A stretch of 64,000 bases of DNA from Cryptomeria japonica (taxonomy: Eukaryota > Streptophyta > Pinopsida > Cupressales > Cupressaceae): the NCBI RefSeq assembly GCF_030272615.1, contig NC_081411.1:186830949-186894948 (forward strand), read 5' to 3'. A program made the position numbers and the translations under genes. Below the pieces are notes generated by a model. The model did no database searches. It had not been told where the DNA came from and saw only the letters and a program-made list of their open reading frames with translations. How positions within the stretch are numbered: the stretch's first letter is position 1; every line of letters starts with the position of its first letter. Positions 10,949 through 22,651 of this stretch are shown in pieces.

Positions 10949-12138
10949 GAAAAAAAAAAAGAAAAAAAATATATATATATATCAAAAGCATGAGCAAGAA
11001 AATGAATATCAAGAAAAGCAAAATGCAATGAAATGCAATATCAAAATGATTGGCTATGGGAACATGCAAGTAACTCCACTGGGGCTATGGATGCCTGGCT
11101 GGCAATGGAGCAATATTTGTGAGATTACAGCGATAACCTCGTCGGGGCTATGGACGCTCGCTGGCAATGAGGCTCTATCTAGGATGCTTTTGAAGTCAAG
11201 GTAACTCATGTAGCTAGCCATGCAGGATTCTGAACATTACAATGATCATATGAGCCAGAATGAACCCACTTGCACACACATGGGTAATCAAAGACTAAGT
11301 ACCTTGATCCAGTTTGGGATTCTTATTCCCTTTTGAGTCTGCTTCCTAGTTGCTAGAAATGTTCAGTTGAAATTTCCAGAGGTTCTAAGTGTGGGTTGGT
11401 TCTCTATCTTTGAAAATTTTGAGAACACTTATTCAGATGATGCTAAATGTTGTGACAATCTTACATATCACCTCTTTACAAATGAAAACCTCTATGCTTG
11501 GGGGTAAAGTTCATCCACTCTATTCTTAATACCATATCTCCCATTATCCTTCCTCCACTATCCATTACCCTATCTAAATTCATCATTATCTATAATCTTG
11601 CTTCACCTCATCCATATCCTCTAATCCATATCCCTTATCCTATCTATTCATTTCTTCTATCATCCAATTATTTCTACAATCTTGCTTCACTCTAATTCAT
11701 ATCTATCTATCCTATCTATTCATTGCTTCCATCATCCTGTGCTATCTATATCCTATCTCTATCCATATCCCCTTTTTCATCCTTGATCTTGATCAAAACT
11801 ATGGACAACAAATCTATTTCCACCTCAATGGTTCAGTCATCCATTCATCCATTCCTTGTCTTGATATACATTGGGGCAACCAAATGCATCTTTCTTCTAA
11901 TCCAAAAACTCAAAAAAATCAAAATATCCAAAAACTCAAAAAAATCAAAATATCCAAAAAATAAAAAAAATAAAAATATCCAAAAACTAAAAATCAACAA
12001 AATAAAAAAAATCAAAGCATGAACACATGGACCATCCATCAAATCAGATCAACAACAGGAAAACTCTCAAAGTCTGCAATCAAACTTATCACATGTCTTG
12101 TTAATCAATTCATTACTTGAAATCAACATCAACATCAA
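10949..12138 (+). other. Non-coding interior of the LARD-like element
   Basis: Two copies of a GGGGCTATGGAYGC...CTGGCAATG unit lie near 11078 and 11135. A pyrimidine-rich stretch with repeated TATCTATCC-like words runs 11498-11770. Near 11890-12020 is an A-rich run of AAATATCCAAAAAC units. No gene seen. Confidence 0.5.
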
Positions 12139-12372
12139 ACATGTCTTATATAGGGATAGGTACACTCGAAACCAGACAGGTCGGTCTTATACGAGGTACT
12201 CACTCTTTGAAACCAGACATTTCTATCAATCATCAAGTCTTGATAATCAATCCATCTATCAATATCAACATCAACATGTCTTATACAAGGATAGGTACAC
12301 TCGAAACCAGACAGATCAGTCTTATACGGGGTACTCACTCTTTGAAACCAGACATTCTTATCAATCATCGAC
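12139..12372 (+). repeat. Tandem repeat, two 135-bp units with the TCTTATAC...GAAACCAGA motif
   Basis: Unit 1 starts at about 12140 and unit 2 at 12275. Each holds two copies of a 40-base motif that begins TCTTATA and ends CGAAACCAGACA or TGAAACCAGACA. These are four members of the family that fills 13675-14135. Confidence 0.8.
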
Positions 12373-13495
12373 CAAATCATAACAATGACATCAATCAGTA
12401 TGACTGCTGGATTTTGTTCTAGTTAGCCTTATCTTTATCAATTGATGGAAATACATGTTTCACAAATCATATTGTACATATCATATCCACCCATCTAAGG
12501 CACCACCAGAAATTCACAAATGCTTATCAATCTTGGACATACTTAGTGTAGTCACTGTCCTTGGTTTATCTAAAACAATTATCCAAATAATATCCCACCA
12601 TGGCTTGGTGATCAGTGTACATATCCATATCAAATTAGTATCAACAACAAGGGGCAAAATCCTGACCTCGCTGGGGGCCTTTCACCTTCAATATTTTCAA
12701 CATCAGACCAAAAACCTAGCAAGACAACAAGGATCAAAACAACTAACAAATGCCAAACAACAATGCGAGAAGGCTAAACATCACAGACTTGAACTGATTT
12801 CAAATAAACAAAGATCTATTTGCAAGATGTTTTAATTGACAAGAATACATTTCAAATAGCATGCATGCTTACTTATGGTTGTTAATTTTTGCTTATCATA
12901 TCTCCTAAGTGACTCAAGGATGTCTTATGACTAGAGAAGCAAGGTAGGAATGTGATGTTTTATTTGTCTTCTATCTACGAGTGAAGTCTTTTACCATGCA
13001 AATTTGTCCTATGAAGAAATTAGGTGGCATATCGCTGAGGACATTTCGAATTTGTATGGGACAAAGGTTAACTCTTGTATGTTTATGCAATACGCACTCA
13101 GGTCGTTATGGTTCAATTATGCCTTGACGCTTGTGCTATCTTGCAAAATCAAAAATCATGTAAATTTTTCTCAGGACATTATGGTTCAATTATACCATTG
13201 TGCTTGTATAAATTTTCAACATATCCAAAAATCAATAAATGCTCAATGATGATATATACACAGAAAGCAAACAACATGTGGTTATACAGGGATGACAAAT
13301 GCAGAATGAGGATGCTCAAAAACAAATAGTTACATATCATTTTACAATTAGTTGCATATCATTTTACAATTAGTTGCATATCATATCATACATCTCATTT
13401 TCAAAATATCATTCATCATTCATCATTGCATCCCTCGCATGCATATCTATCACATCATCATGGAATCTTTCTTCACTTTCATATCTCTATCATTC
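12373..13495. other. Non-coding interior of the LARD-like element
   Basis: Some short open frames exist, but none has recognisable content or a match elsewhere in the window. No gene called. Confidence 0.45.
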
Positions 13496-13675
13496 TTCCA
13501 ACCTATCTTCTATCATTCTTCCAACCTATCTTCTATCATTCTTCTAAACTATCTTCATCATTCTTCCAAACTATCTTCTATCATTCTTTCAAACTATCTT
13601 CTATCATTCTTCTAAACTATCTTCACCTTTCTTCCAAACTATCTTCTATCATTCTTCCAAACTATCTTCTATCAT
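13496..13675 (+). repeat. Tandem array, about 8-9 units of ~22 bp (CTATCTTCTATCATTCTTCC)
   Basis: Direct repeats of CTATCTTCTATCATTCTTCC/TAAA with one or two base changes and occasional short units. It runs directly into the 45-bp array. Confidence 0.9.
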
Positions 13676-14135
13676 GTCTTATACAGGATGTATCTTTCCT
13701 GAAACCAGATGTTTTGATCAGCTCTTATACAGGATATATCGTTCATGAAACTAGATGTTTTGATCAGCTCTTATACAGGATATATCGTTCCTGAAACCAA
13801 ATGTTTTGATCAGCTCTTATACAGGATATATTGTTCCTGAAACCAGGCGTTTTGATCGGTCTTATACAGGATATATCGTTCCTGAAACCAGACACTCGAT
13901 CATCCATGTCTTATACAGGCAGTATCATTCTTGAAACCAGATGCTCAATCATCCATGTCTTATACAGGTGGTATCATTCCTAAAACCAGACACTCGATCA
14001 TCCATGTCTTATACAGGCAGTATCATTCTTGAAACCAGATGCTCAATCATCCATGTCTTATACAGGCGGTATCATTCCTGAAACCAGATGCTCGATCATC
14101 CATGTCTTATACAGGAGGTGTCATACCTGAAACCA
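13675..14135 (+). repeat. Tandem array, ten ~45-bp units
   Basis: Ten units begin TCTTATACAGG and contain TCNTTCCTGAAACCAGA; the spacer changes from TTTTGATCAGC to CTCGATCATCCATG halfway. Within many units CAGGA and TCCTG flank an eight-base loop, so each could fold into a small hairpin. With the four copies at 12139-12372 the element holds 14 copies. Confidence 0.9.
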
Positions 14136-14535
14136 AACTTGCTCTCATTCCAATCAATCTAATCAATCTTATCAAACCCATGCATGCCATCACTATCTAC
14201 TCTTCTATCTTTCAAACAACATTCTTCTTCTTTCAAGAGATCATTCATGCTTTGTGTGTACGAACGATCTCCCGAGGGGGCATTATCATATCAAATCTCA
14301 ACATCAATTTCAAATCAGTTTCATATCAGTTTCATATCAAATCAATTCTTCATATCTGGGGCATCATCAATATCGCTCATCAAATCTGGGGCATCATATC
14401 AATTTTTCATATCAAATCAATTTTTCATGTCCACAGCATCATATCAATTTTTCATATCCACAACATCATATCGATCAAATTTTGACAGCATATCCGACAA
14501 ATTTTCTTTGAATCAACATGTGCACACACGTCACT
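14136..14535 (+). other. Non-coding, short CATATCAAT-type repeats
   Basis: Several copies of CTGGGGCATCAT and TTTCATATCAAT words. No gene. It ends at the polypurine tract. Confidence 0.5.
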
Positions 14536-14537
14536 TC

Positions 14538-14551
14538 AAAGAGGGGCAAAA
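14538..14551 (+). promoter_or_regulatory. Polypurine tract of the LARD-like element
   Basis: AAAGAGGGGCAAAA directly precedes the 3' LTR start TGTAGACG, as expected for the plus-strand primer site. Confidence 0.8.
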
Positions 14552-15981
14552 TGTAGACGTATAAAAATGACCATATTCCTAAATGAATATTTTATGTTCA
14601 TTTCTCTATTTAATTAAATCCAATTTAATTAAATTATCCACATTCCTCTATTTAATTAAGAAAATTACTCAATTAAATTCACTATACCCATTTAATGAAT
14701 AAATCATTTTATTCAATTAAATCCCCCCTATCCACTTTTAATTAAATTCAAATTTAATTAAATAGTTATCCTAAATTAAATAAATCTAATTTATTTAATT
14801 ACAACCAAATTGAATAAAATTCATTAAATTCAATTAAATCCTATTATCCCTCCATCCACTTGCATTTTCCTACATCTCCCACTTGTTTCCTATAACCCCT
14901 TCCTAATTTCTTCTAGACTCTTCTAATCATTTCTAATTAAGTCTAAACCATCTCCTAAACTTTGTCACATCCCTAAGCAAGGGGAAGTCACTTCTCAAAT
15001 CCTCAAAGTCTTTGATAACCATTAAAGGCTTCAAGTCTTCAACCACTTAATTCCCCAAAGTCTTCATAACCATTAATGGCTAACTCAAACCCTCTTACAT
15101 GGTTAAAGAATTTCTTTTAACTCAACCTTCATCCAATCCAAGGGTCTCATCAAGCCTTTAATGCTTTGACCATGATTATCTCTTAATCATTTGCACAAAG
15201 GTTTATCCTTGGATCAACTCTTAATCCAATGGGTAATCTTAACTTAGGCTTGACCCTTACCCTCTAGATAACCATAAGGTCTTCTCAGGCATTTAATGCC
15301 TCCAACCCCTTCTCTCAACCCAACCCTATGTTGACACTTGTCACCATTTCATTGGTGCAAACTGCAAATATGGATTCCCAACTTTCAAACTCAACCCTTG
15401 ATCAACTCTTTCAATCCTGACCATCCATTGCCCTGTTTTTGCTATAAATAGAGCTCTCATTCCTCCATTTTTAGAGATCAATCCAAGTTTGTAGTATCAT
15501 ACTTATGCTCAAATACATTCAAGCTTTCATACCATTTTATGCTCATCATTTTAGCCTCTCTTTAACTAGGAATTAGTCTAAATATGTATGTTTAGAATAC
15601 TTTGTTTATCATTTAGCTCAATCATAGACTAATATATCATGTTAGGATAGTATTTATACTAACCTTGTCATCTTATAATCTAGTTTATTGCATTTTAAGA
15701 TCATGCATAGCTTAGGATGCATTTCATTCTAAAATCTATCAAAAGCATCCCTCGTTCTTGCATTTGCCATCCCTAAACCATTTTGCTCAGTGATCTGAGA
15801 GCAAAAACATTGGTTTGAGGGACATTGTAAGATAGAGAACCATGGGACCAACCTTGGGAAGCTGTGTAATACTTCATTACTCCATAGCTTGCACCAAGAA
15901 GTCATGTGTGTGTGTGTGGACAAGTTTTTTTTGGAATATTTTCACATATTGAGTTTTATCGACCCGCTTTTCCCGCATACA
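14552..15981 (+). mobile_element. 3' LTR of the LARD-like element (1,430 bp)
   Basis: Starts TGTAGACG and ends CCGCATACA, then the AGTAT target duplication follows. The first 188 bases match the truncated 5' LTR. Promoter and transcript start are expected in the last third (TATA box at 15443). There are no coding frames of note. Confidence 0.85.
15443..15450 (+). promoter_or_regulatory. TATA box in the LARD LTR
   Basis: GCTATAAATAGAGC is a strong plant TATA context. Transcription would start about 30 bases on, near 15475, giving a U5/R of about 500 bases. Confidence 0.65.
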
Positions 15982-15986
15982 AGTAT
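15982..15986 (+). repeat. Target site duplication AGTAT, right
   Basis: Identical to 10277-10281. Confidence 0.85.
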
Positions 15987-16600
15987 AAAACATATATATG
16001 AATTTTAAAAATTGTATCTTTATATACATATTTTTATCTTTAATGAAGTCTTTTTAGAATTAATAAATTTATAGATAAAATTATTCTTTTCAATTGTTTA
16101 AGGTATTATGAAGTTTTTTGTTATATATTAAGGTCATGTATTTGAAAAAAGTATACTTAGATCATTTTAGAATCATGCAATCATATGAAAATAAAGTAGT
16201 ACCATATGTATGTATATTTGTTTCTAATATTTTTAATGTCCAACACATTGACTTCCTCTATCTACACTAGCATCAAGCATCCACCTTCATGATCATTCTT
16301 TATTTTTACAATTGATTCAATATAAGGGCTTAACTAAGGCTTGAGGAAGTCCTAAACATCAAACCTACCATAGCCTGTCCCATGGTACTTCTTAACACTA
16401 ACGAAGTTTTCCTTGCACCAAATAATGGACTAGGTGAATAGTTTCTACATGTTTAAATACCCTAAAATATGCGACATGGGGACTTCTCGGACCATATTGA
16501 GTGAAATTGCTATGTGACTTTTATGTTGGTATTTTTTGGTGAGACGTGTAGTTGATAATGTTGTTTAGCATGTAGTTAATCTTCTCTATTGTTGTCTTGG
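15987..16600 (+). repeat. Dispersed repeat R1, copy B (right part)
   Basis: Continues R1 after the LARD insertion: AAACATATATATGAATTTTA, then GGCTTAACTAAGGCTTGAGG, then CCTAAAATATG. Homology to copy A fades near 16600. Confidence 0.7.
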
Positions 16601-17745
16601 TTATTGACCCCCACATTTGAAAAACCTTCATTTTGTTAATTTGATGGTCAGGTTAATAATTAGAAGTTGTGTAAGTCATCTTATAATGTCAAATATCTCC
16701 AAAGTCCTTTGAAATCTCTTAAAACTTAGCCATTTTACTCAATGTTGGACTTTTGCCTTGATTTTGAAACCACCAATGAGTTCCAATGGGTTTCTCACAA
16801 CTTGTCTTAAAACCAACGAAGCCAAGTCTTTAGAAATCATTCTTTCAAAGTAAAAAAAATCTTAATTTATGGTTTTCGGTCTTTTGGGTCAGTGCAAGAA
16901 GTTGAGTCCACTTTTTGGCCAAAAAGTGAAAGTGTTTTCCCTAATTTTTAGATTTTGCCACATTTGAGCTGAAAATTTGAAGCACTTAGAGATTGAATCT
17001 TGAAAAAGTCAGTAATACAAAATATAGCACTCGGAGTCTAGTTTACAAATATATAATTTATTTTAATACCCAGATAATATAAATTGACTTTCAGAAGGGA
17101 TTTCTAAAAACCACTTTTTAAAAATGCATGTTTCAGGACCGTACCATGCACGTGTACAGCCCACACGTTTTGACACAAATAAAAGTTTCTTTTCAAACCC
17201 TCTTGGGAAATGATTTTAACACACTAAAGATTGATGAGCATTTTTTTAATTTTTTTTTAATATTTTTTTTTATTAATTTTTAATTGGCCCTAATTGTTGT
17301 TTTAAAAACTCATCATGTACGGCCCATATAATTTGATCTAAACTTATCATTTTTTTAGTTTATTTTTTAAAATTGAAAATAATTTTGTGTAGATTGATGA
17401 CATATAATTTTTTTTTCAAAAAACATTAAAACAAAAACGTTATTAAATAAACAAGATAAACTGATATTTCAAGTTAATGGACCAAATTTAGTACAAATTA
17501 ATTAAAAAATAGAAAAAAATAATCAAATCTTAAAAAAATTATATATTCAGAATCTACATAGTGTAATCTAAAATGCGTTTTAATTTTGTTGAAAAATTCT
17601 ATGATAATGGGCATCAAACCTATGTCAGAAGTCAGTCATTGATACAACCTTGTACTTGCAGGTCCAAGGCTAAGGGTTGGGCATTCCATGCCTTTCCCGA
17701 ACCAAAACCCGATGCACATGGCAAGCTCCATTTTCAAAATTTAAG
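16601..17745. other. No gene seen
   Basis: AT-rich with poly-T/poly-A runs around 17230-17540. No frame with recognisable content. Confidence 0.45.
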
Positions 17746-17910
17746 AAACGGGGCCCCATTTTAATAAATGGGTCCTCATTTTGTAAATGGGGCCCCATTT
17801 TTTTTTACTTAAATAACGGTGCCCCGTTATGGTCTGGGGCCCATAAACAACGAGGCCCCATTTTTTTTATTTTCACCTTGGGTCCCTGAAGCATAACAGG
17901 GCCTCGTTCC
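17746..17910. repeat. Cluster of seven GGGGCCCC-centred palindromes
   Basis: Palindromes or near-palindromes at 17748-17760, 17766-17781, 17785-17800 (AAATGGGGCCCCATTT, perfect), 17815-17828 (AACGGTGCCCCGTT), 17835-17843, 17849-17862 and 17895-17908 (AACAGGGCCTCGTT). Flanks alternate between AAT/ATT and AAC/GTT, so arm changes tend to be matched on both sides. GC-rich islands in an AT-rich setting. Confidence 0.8.
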
Positions 17911-18400
17911 TAGCAGTATGCTTTCCAATGCATGAAATTCCCCCAAAGTGGGACTCAACTTTGTGCACTTACCCTTTTATATCAGTTTTTGAAATCACTG
18001 TTGGTCCTTAACAGGACTTTCACAACCTAGCTCGGGCTTAGAAAAGTCTTTATTCTTCCTACTATTAAAGCTTTCAAAAGAATCTTTGTGGAGCTATCAT
18101 AGTTTTCACAACTTGGTGGGTTTTTGAAAAGGTTTTCTCTCAAAAAGTAAAGTGTTAAATTGATACAAGTCTTTCTTCCAAAAAATAGCAAAATCATAAG
18201 GTTTTGAAACCAATGTCGCAAGCTAACAATGTTTCCACAACCTTGTCAAGCTCTGACACAAAACCAAAAAACTCAAAGAGATCTTGGCAAAGAAAATGAA
18301 AAAAAGAAAGCAAAGAGAAAGAAAGAAAAAATAAGTGCTTAAGGGAAAATTAGATGAGTTGTGACAACTTCATCAAACATTGACAAGGTTTCCACTGTTG
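17911..18400. other. Leader side of the copia element; no convincing 5' LTR
   Basis: This stretch should hold the 5' LTR of the copia element that follows, but it does not resemble the 3' flank (22936-24315). It ends TTGGCAACA two bases before the primer binding site, as an LTR end should. The original LTR may be replaced or too diverged to see. Confidence 0.35.
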
Positions 18401-18408
18401 GCAACAAC

Positions 18409-18420
18409 TGGTATCAAAGC
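18409..18420 (+). promoter_or_regulatory. Primer binding site (tRNA-Met type)
   Basis: TGGTATCAAAGC differs by one base from TGGTATCAGAGC, the complement of the 3' end of initiator tRNA-Met used by most plant copia elements. It lies 42 bases before the gag ATG. Confidence 0.85.
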
Positions 18421-18462
18421 TAGATCCTCTGAAAGAAGCTTGACTACTTGAGGTGATCTGGG

Positions 18463-19383
18463 ATGGAAACCTTTTCTTTCAAGAAGGATAGTCCGAGAAT
18501 TGATGGAACAAACTACACTCTCTGGAAAAGTCAGATGCAATGTCATTTGAGATGCATTGGAGAAGAGTACTGAAAGATTACTAAGAATGTATATAATGTT
18601 CCTCAGAATGATCCTACTACTCTGGATGAGATAAAGGAAGCATAATTCAATATAAGAGCTATGGAAGCATTGTTGAGTGCCTTGTCAGATTTTGAAATGA
18701 CTAATGTGATGGACATAGAGACTGATCATGAAATATGGATAAAATTGGAGACCTTGTAGGAAGATGATAGTCATGTGAAGATTGCTAAGCTACAAAGCTT
18801 GAAGGACAAATATGAGATCTTGAAGATGAGTGAAGATGAGAACATTACTTCTTTTATGCAAAAAGCGAATGAGCTTGTGTGTGGAATCAGATGTGATGAT
18901 GGAGTATTAGAAGAATATGAGATTGTTGCTAAAGTGTTGAGATCCTTGCCTCCTGCTTACAAACATAAAGTTGTTGCTATTGATGAGATCTGGACTGTGA
19001 CAAATGTGACAAGAGCCATGTTGATTGGTAAACTTGTTGCTTTTGAGCTGAGTGAGTTTGGAGACTCTATTCCTAAGACTGAATCTGCATTCAAAGCTAC
19101 TATTTTCAAGAAGCGGAGATATGATCCAGGAGAAATTTCTACAAGAGTATCCAAATATGAGAAAAGAGATGAAAGAGAGCTTGAGGAGCTTGAAGCACTT
19201 ATTGCTAGAAGATTGCCTAAATGTGACGGTAAGTATGAAGGAAAGCTACCTCTTAAATGTTTTTCATGTAATAAGATAGGACATTTTGCATCAAGGTGTC
19301 CAGAAAGAGATAGAAATCCTAAGAAGCCATTTAAGCCATATAAGCCTAAATATCAGAAGAAGTGTTATTGTGCTGCTGATTAA
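18463..19383 (+). pseudogene. gag: Ty1/copia gag (Sirevirus-like), three stop codons
   Basis: One frame from the ATG at 18463 to the stop at 19381, interrupted by three nonsense codons (near 18570, 18642 and 18757) but no frameshift. The N-terminus reads IDGTNYTLWKSQMQCHL, the typical copia gag start (DUF4219 type). The middle has the UBN2-type text EDENITSFMQKANELVCG and LRSLPPAYKHKV. The C-terminus has a zinc knuckle, CFSCNKIGHFASRC (CX2CX4HX4C), and a basic tail. Gag would form the cytoplasmic particle that packages element RNA. Confidence 0.9.
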
Positions 19384-20720
19384 GGTGTGACAGATGATGA
19401 GTCGAACAAGGGAAATTCGGGTGATGAATTTGTGTTCATTGTTATCAAGGAAGATGATCTTGTAACTATAGATTCTACAAGCTACATTAATGAGGAGAAA
19501 TCTTTGGCTGCTAAAGTGGAGGAGAAAGTTGAATGGGTAATTGACAGTGGTTGCTCTCATCATATAAAAGGTGATAAGAGTAAATTTGGAAAAGTATGAT
19601 GTCGATATAGTAAGATTTTGCAATAACAAAGCTTGTGTAATCTGTGGAAAAGGTTCTGTTTCTCTTGATGGTAAGCATGCAATATTGATGATGTGTTGTA
19701 TGTTGAAGCTTTAAAGCATAATATTTTGAGTGTTGGTCAAATGGTTGATAAGGGATATAACTTGCAATTCAAGAATGGCAAATGTGAGATCTTGAGTAGC
19801 TCCGGAACTGAGATTGCATCAGGTACAAAGACTAAAAGTAATATCTTTCACTTGAATGTTGGTGGTATAAGTTGTTTGATTGCTTAGATCGATGAAAGTT
19901 GGTTATGGCATAGAAGATTGTGTCATGTAAATTTTGATTGCATGGTTAAAATAAGTTTTACTCAAGAAGTGAGAGATCTACCAAAGCTAATAAAGCTTTC
20001 TAATCTAGTATGTAAGGAATATTAATTAGGGAAGCAGACAAGAGTTACTTATAACAACAAACAGTATAATTATAATGGATTGTTGGATCTTGTACATACT
20101 GATCTGTGTGGTCATTCTAGAGTGAGAAGCTTGCAGAGTGATAGGTATTTCATGTTGTTGATTGATGATTACTCAAGAAGGATGTGGGTTACCTTCTTAA
20201 GGGAGAAGTCTGAAGCGTTGGAGAAGTTCAATATTTTCAAGGCTAGGGTTGAAACTAATACTGGATTGAAGTTGAAGTGTCTGAGATCTGACAGAGATGG
20301 AGAATTCACTTCCAATTAGTTTAATGCATATTGTGAAGAGCATGGAGTTAAGAGACAGTTATTAGCTCCTAGGACACCACAGCGGAATGGTGTTGTAGAG
20401 AGAAAGAATAGAACAGTTCAAGAAGTTGTTAGACCATGATGATTGAAGGAAATGTTTTGCATATGTATTGGAGAGAATTTGTGAGTACTACAGTATACAC
20501 TCTTAACCAGGTAAATGTCAAAGGTGATACTGGTAAGACTCCTTATGAGTTATGGTTTGGTCATGCCCCTACTGTTAGGTATTTCAAAATTTTTGGAAGT
20601 AGATGTTGTATCAAAAGAGATGAAGATATTGGAAATTTTGATGCTAGATGTGATGAAGGAATCTTTCTTGGTTATTCTACTAGAAGTAAGGCCTATCGGT
20701 GTTATAATAAAAGATTGAGA
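19384..20720 (+). pseudogene. pol: Ty1/copia protease and integrase, degenerate
   Basis: Continues in the gag frame after the stop at 19381. Protease is marked by WVIDSGCSHH (catalytic D-S-G, 19530-19560). A frameshifted patch near 19600-19690 follows, then the pre-integrase text LWHRRLCHVNF (about 19905). The integrase core has LDLVHTDLCG (first Asp), LRSDRDGEF (second Asp) and PQRNGVVERKNRT (Glu), so the DDE triad is still visible. Stops lie at 19600, 19885, 20023 and 20317, with a frameshift near 20430. The tail FLGYSTRSKAYRCYN matches the copia integrase C-terminus. The integrase-before-RT order confirms Ty1/copia. Confidence 0.9.
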
Positions 20721-22575
20721 TAGATAGTTGAAAGTGCTAAAGTGAAGGCTGATGAAGGTAATGTAAGACAAATCAAATCTTGTGGATATGATTTTGAAGA
20801 TTGGGGTGCTAGTTCAAATAAAGGACAATAAGTGCAAACCCAAATTCAAGTTCAGATTGATCCGAAAAAGTCAGAGAACAAAGAGAAAGGTGCAAATGCA
20901 TGTGCAAAAGAAAGAGTTCAAGAGCCTGAAATTAAAGAAAATCCTATAACTCCCAAGTATGTGAGGTTGAATCATCCAGAAAATTAGATTATCGGTGATA
21001 AGAATAAAGGTGTGATGACTAGGAGAAGACTCGATGAAGAAATTTGTTTGATTTCTAAGATTGAACCTCAAAATGTTGATGAAGCGTGTAAAGATGAAAA
21101 TTGGATTAAAGCTATGGAAGAAGAATTGAATCAAATTCAGAAAAATGATACATGGATTCTTCTTCCTAGACCTAAGAATAAAATATAATTGGAACTAAAT
21201 GGATATTCTAGAATAAGCTGAATGAATAGGGTGAAGTTGTTCGAAATAAAGCTAGACTTGTTTGTAAAGGTTATTCACAGATGGAAGGTATTGATTATGA
21301 GGATATTTTTGCTCTGGTAGCTAGAATTGAAGCTATTAGATTATTTCTTGCCTATGTTGCTCACAAAGATTTCAAGGTTTATCAAATGGATGTCAAATCA
21401 GCCTTACTTAATGGTGAGTTGGAAGAAGAAGTCTACATTGAGCAACCAGATGAATTTCAGCTGACAAATGAAAAGAACATGGTTTGCTAGTTGAAAAAAG
21501 CATTGTAAGGATTGAAGTAAGCCCCTAGAGCCTAGTATGCCAGATTGGATAAGTATTTGATGAAGCTTGGATTCAATAAAGGTACTGCTGACAGTAATTT
21601 TTATTTTAAGATTGATCAGAGTAATATTTTGATTGTTTCAAAGTTTTGTTGATGACATTATCTTTGGAGGAAATGATTGCCTATGTAAGAAATTTGTTGA
21701 AGAGATGCAGAATGAATTTGAGATGTCTATGGTTGGTGAAAGGAAATTCTTTTTGGGATTGCAAATTACTCAGTTGGATAAAGGTATTTTCATATCTCAG
21801 TCTAAGTATGTGAAGGAATTACTGAAGAAATTTGGTTTTGAGGACTCTAAACCAGTTGGTATACCTATGGCGACTGAATGTAAGTTGACAAAGGATGATG
21901 ATTCTTCGAAAGCTAATCAAACTAGATGTCCATCTATGATTGGTGGATTGTTGTGTTTGACTCAGACTAGGCCTGATATAATGAATGTTGCATGTCATGT
22001 TGCTTGATTTCAAGTTGATCCTAAGGAATCTCATGTTACTCCTATAAAAAGGATATTCAGGTATTTGAAAGGGACAGTTGATTTTGGTTTGTGGTATCCT
22101 AAGAATGATGACTTTACCTTGATTTTTACAAATGTTGATTGGGAAGGTGATGTTGATGACCCGAAGAGCAATACTAGTGGTGAATTCTTGGTTTCTTGGG
22201 CAAGAAGCAAAATGTTGTTTCTTTATCTACTGCAGAGGCTAAATACATTGTTGTTGCTAGCAATTGTACTCAGGTAATTTGGATGAAGCAGATGTTGAAG
22301 GATATAGGAGTTATTTATGATAAGCCTATTGTTATATACTATGATAATTTAGGTGCTATCAATATTTCAAAGAATCTGGTGTTGCATTCCAAAACAAAGC
22401 ATATATCAATCAAGTTTCATTTCTTAAGAGAGAAGGTGAATGAGAAATAAGTCAGATTGGAGTATGCATATACAAAGGAATGGATTGCAGACATATTTAT
22501 GAAGTCTTTGCCTAAAGATACTTTTGAGTATCTCATAGAGAAGTTAGGGGTGATTGCCCCTCTTGATGAGAACTA
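20721..22575 (+). pseudogene. pol: Ty1/copia reverse transcriptase and RNase H, degenerate
   Basis: RT starts at about 21105 with NWIKAMEEELNQIQKNDTW, then [40 protein letters not shown] and the active-site region near 21636. That region reads FVDD where copia RT normally has YVDD, and a frameshift lies immediately upstream. Then LGLQITQLDKGIFISQSKYV and SMIGGLLCLTQTRPDI follow. RNase H shows VSLSTAEAKYIVVASN, VIYYDNLGAINISKNLV and KHISIKFHFLREKV, ending near 22575. Many stops (21188, 21227, 21487, 21508, 21517) and frameshifts show long decay. It would have been the enzyme source for related pol-less elements. Confidence 0.9.
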
Positions 22576-22651
22576 AGATGCATGGATTTGCATCAGTCTG
22601 GTGAGCTTCATAGAGATATTTTATGATCTAGATTGACGAGTAACTGCTACT

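Larger units (their letters stand above)
10282..15981 (+). mobile_element. LARD-like LTR retrotransposon, non-coding, 5.7 kb
   Basis: The element starts TGTAGACATATAAAAATG and ends CCGCATACA, giving the TG...CA ends of LTR elements. It is flanked by a perfect AGTAT duplication. The host repeat R1 reads straight through when the element is removed. A full 1,430-bp LTR lies at the right (14552-15981), preceded by a polypurine tract. At the left only the first 188 bases of the LTR remain (10282-10469), after which sequence diverges, so the rest of the 5' LTR and the primer binding site are lost or replaced. No gag, protease, RT or integrase is seen in the 4.1 kb interior. It could only have moved with enzymes from another element. 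Confidence 0.85.

Noticed and set aside
11498-12042. Short Ser/Leu/Ile- or Lys/Asn-rich frames on both strands
   Set aside because: Low-complexity pyrimidine- and A-rich tracts inside the LARD-like element.
13675-14135. Regular ~45-bp repeats resembling a CRISPR array
   Set aside because: The whole unit including spacer repeats, no unique spacers, plant retroelement context, no cas genes.
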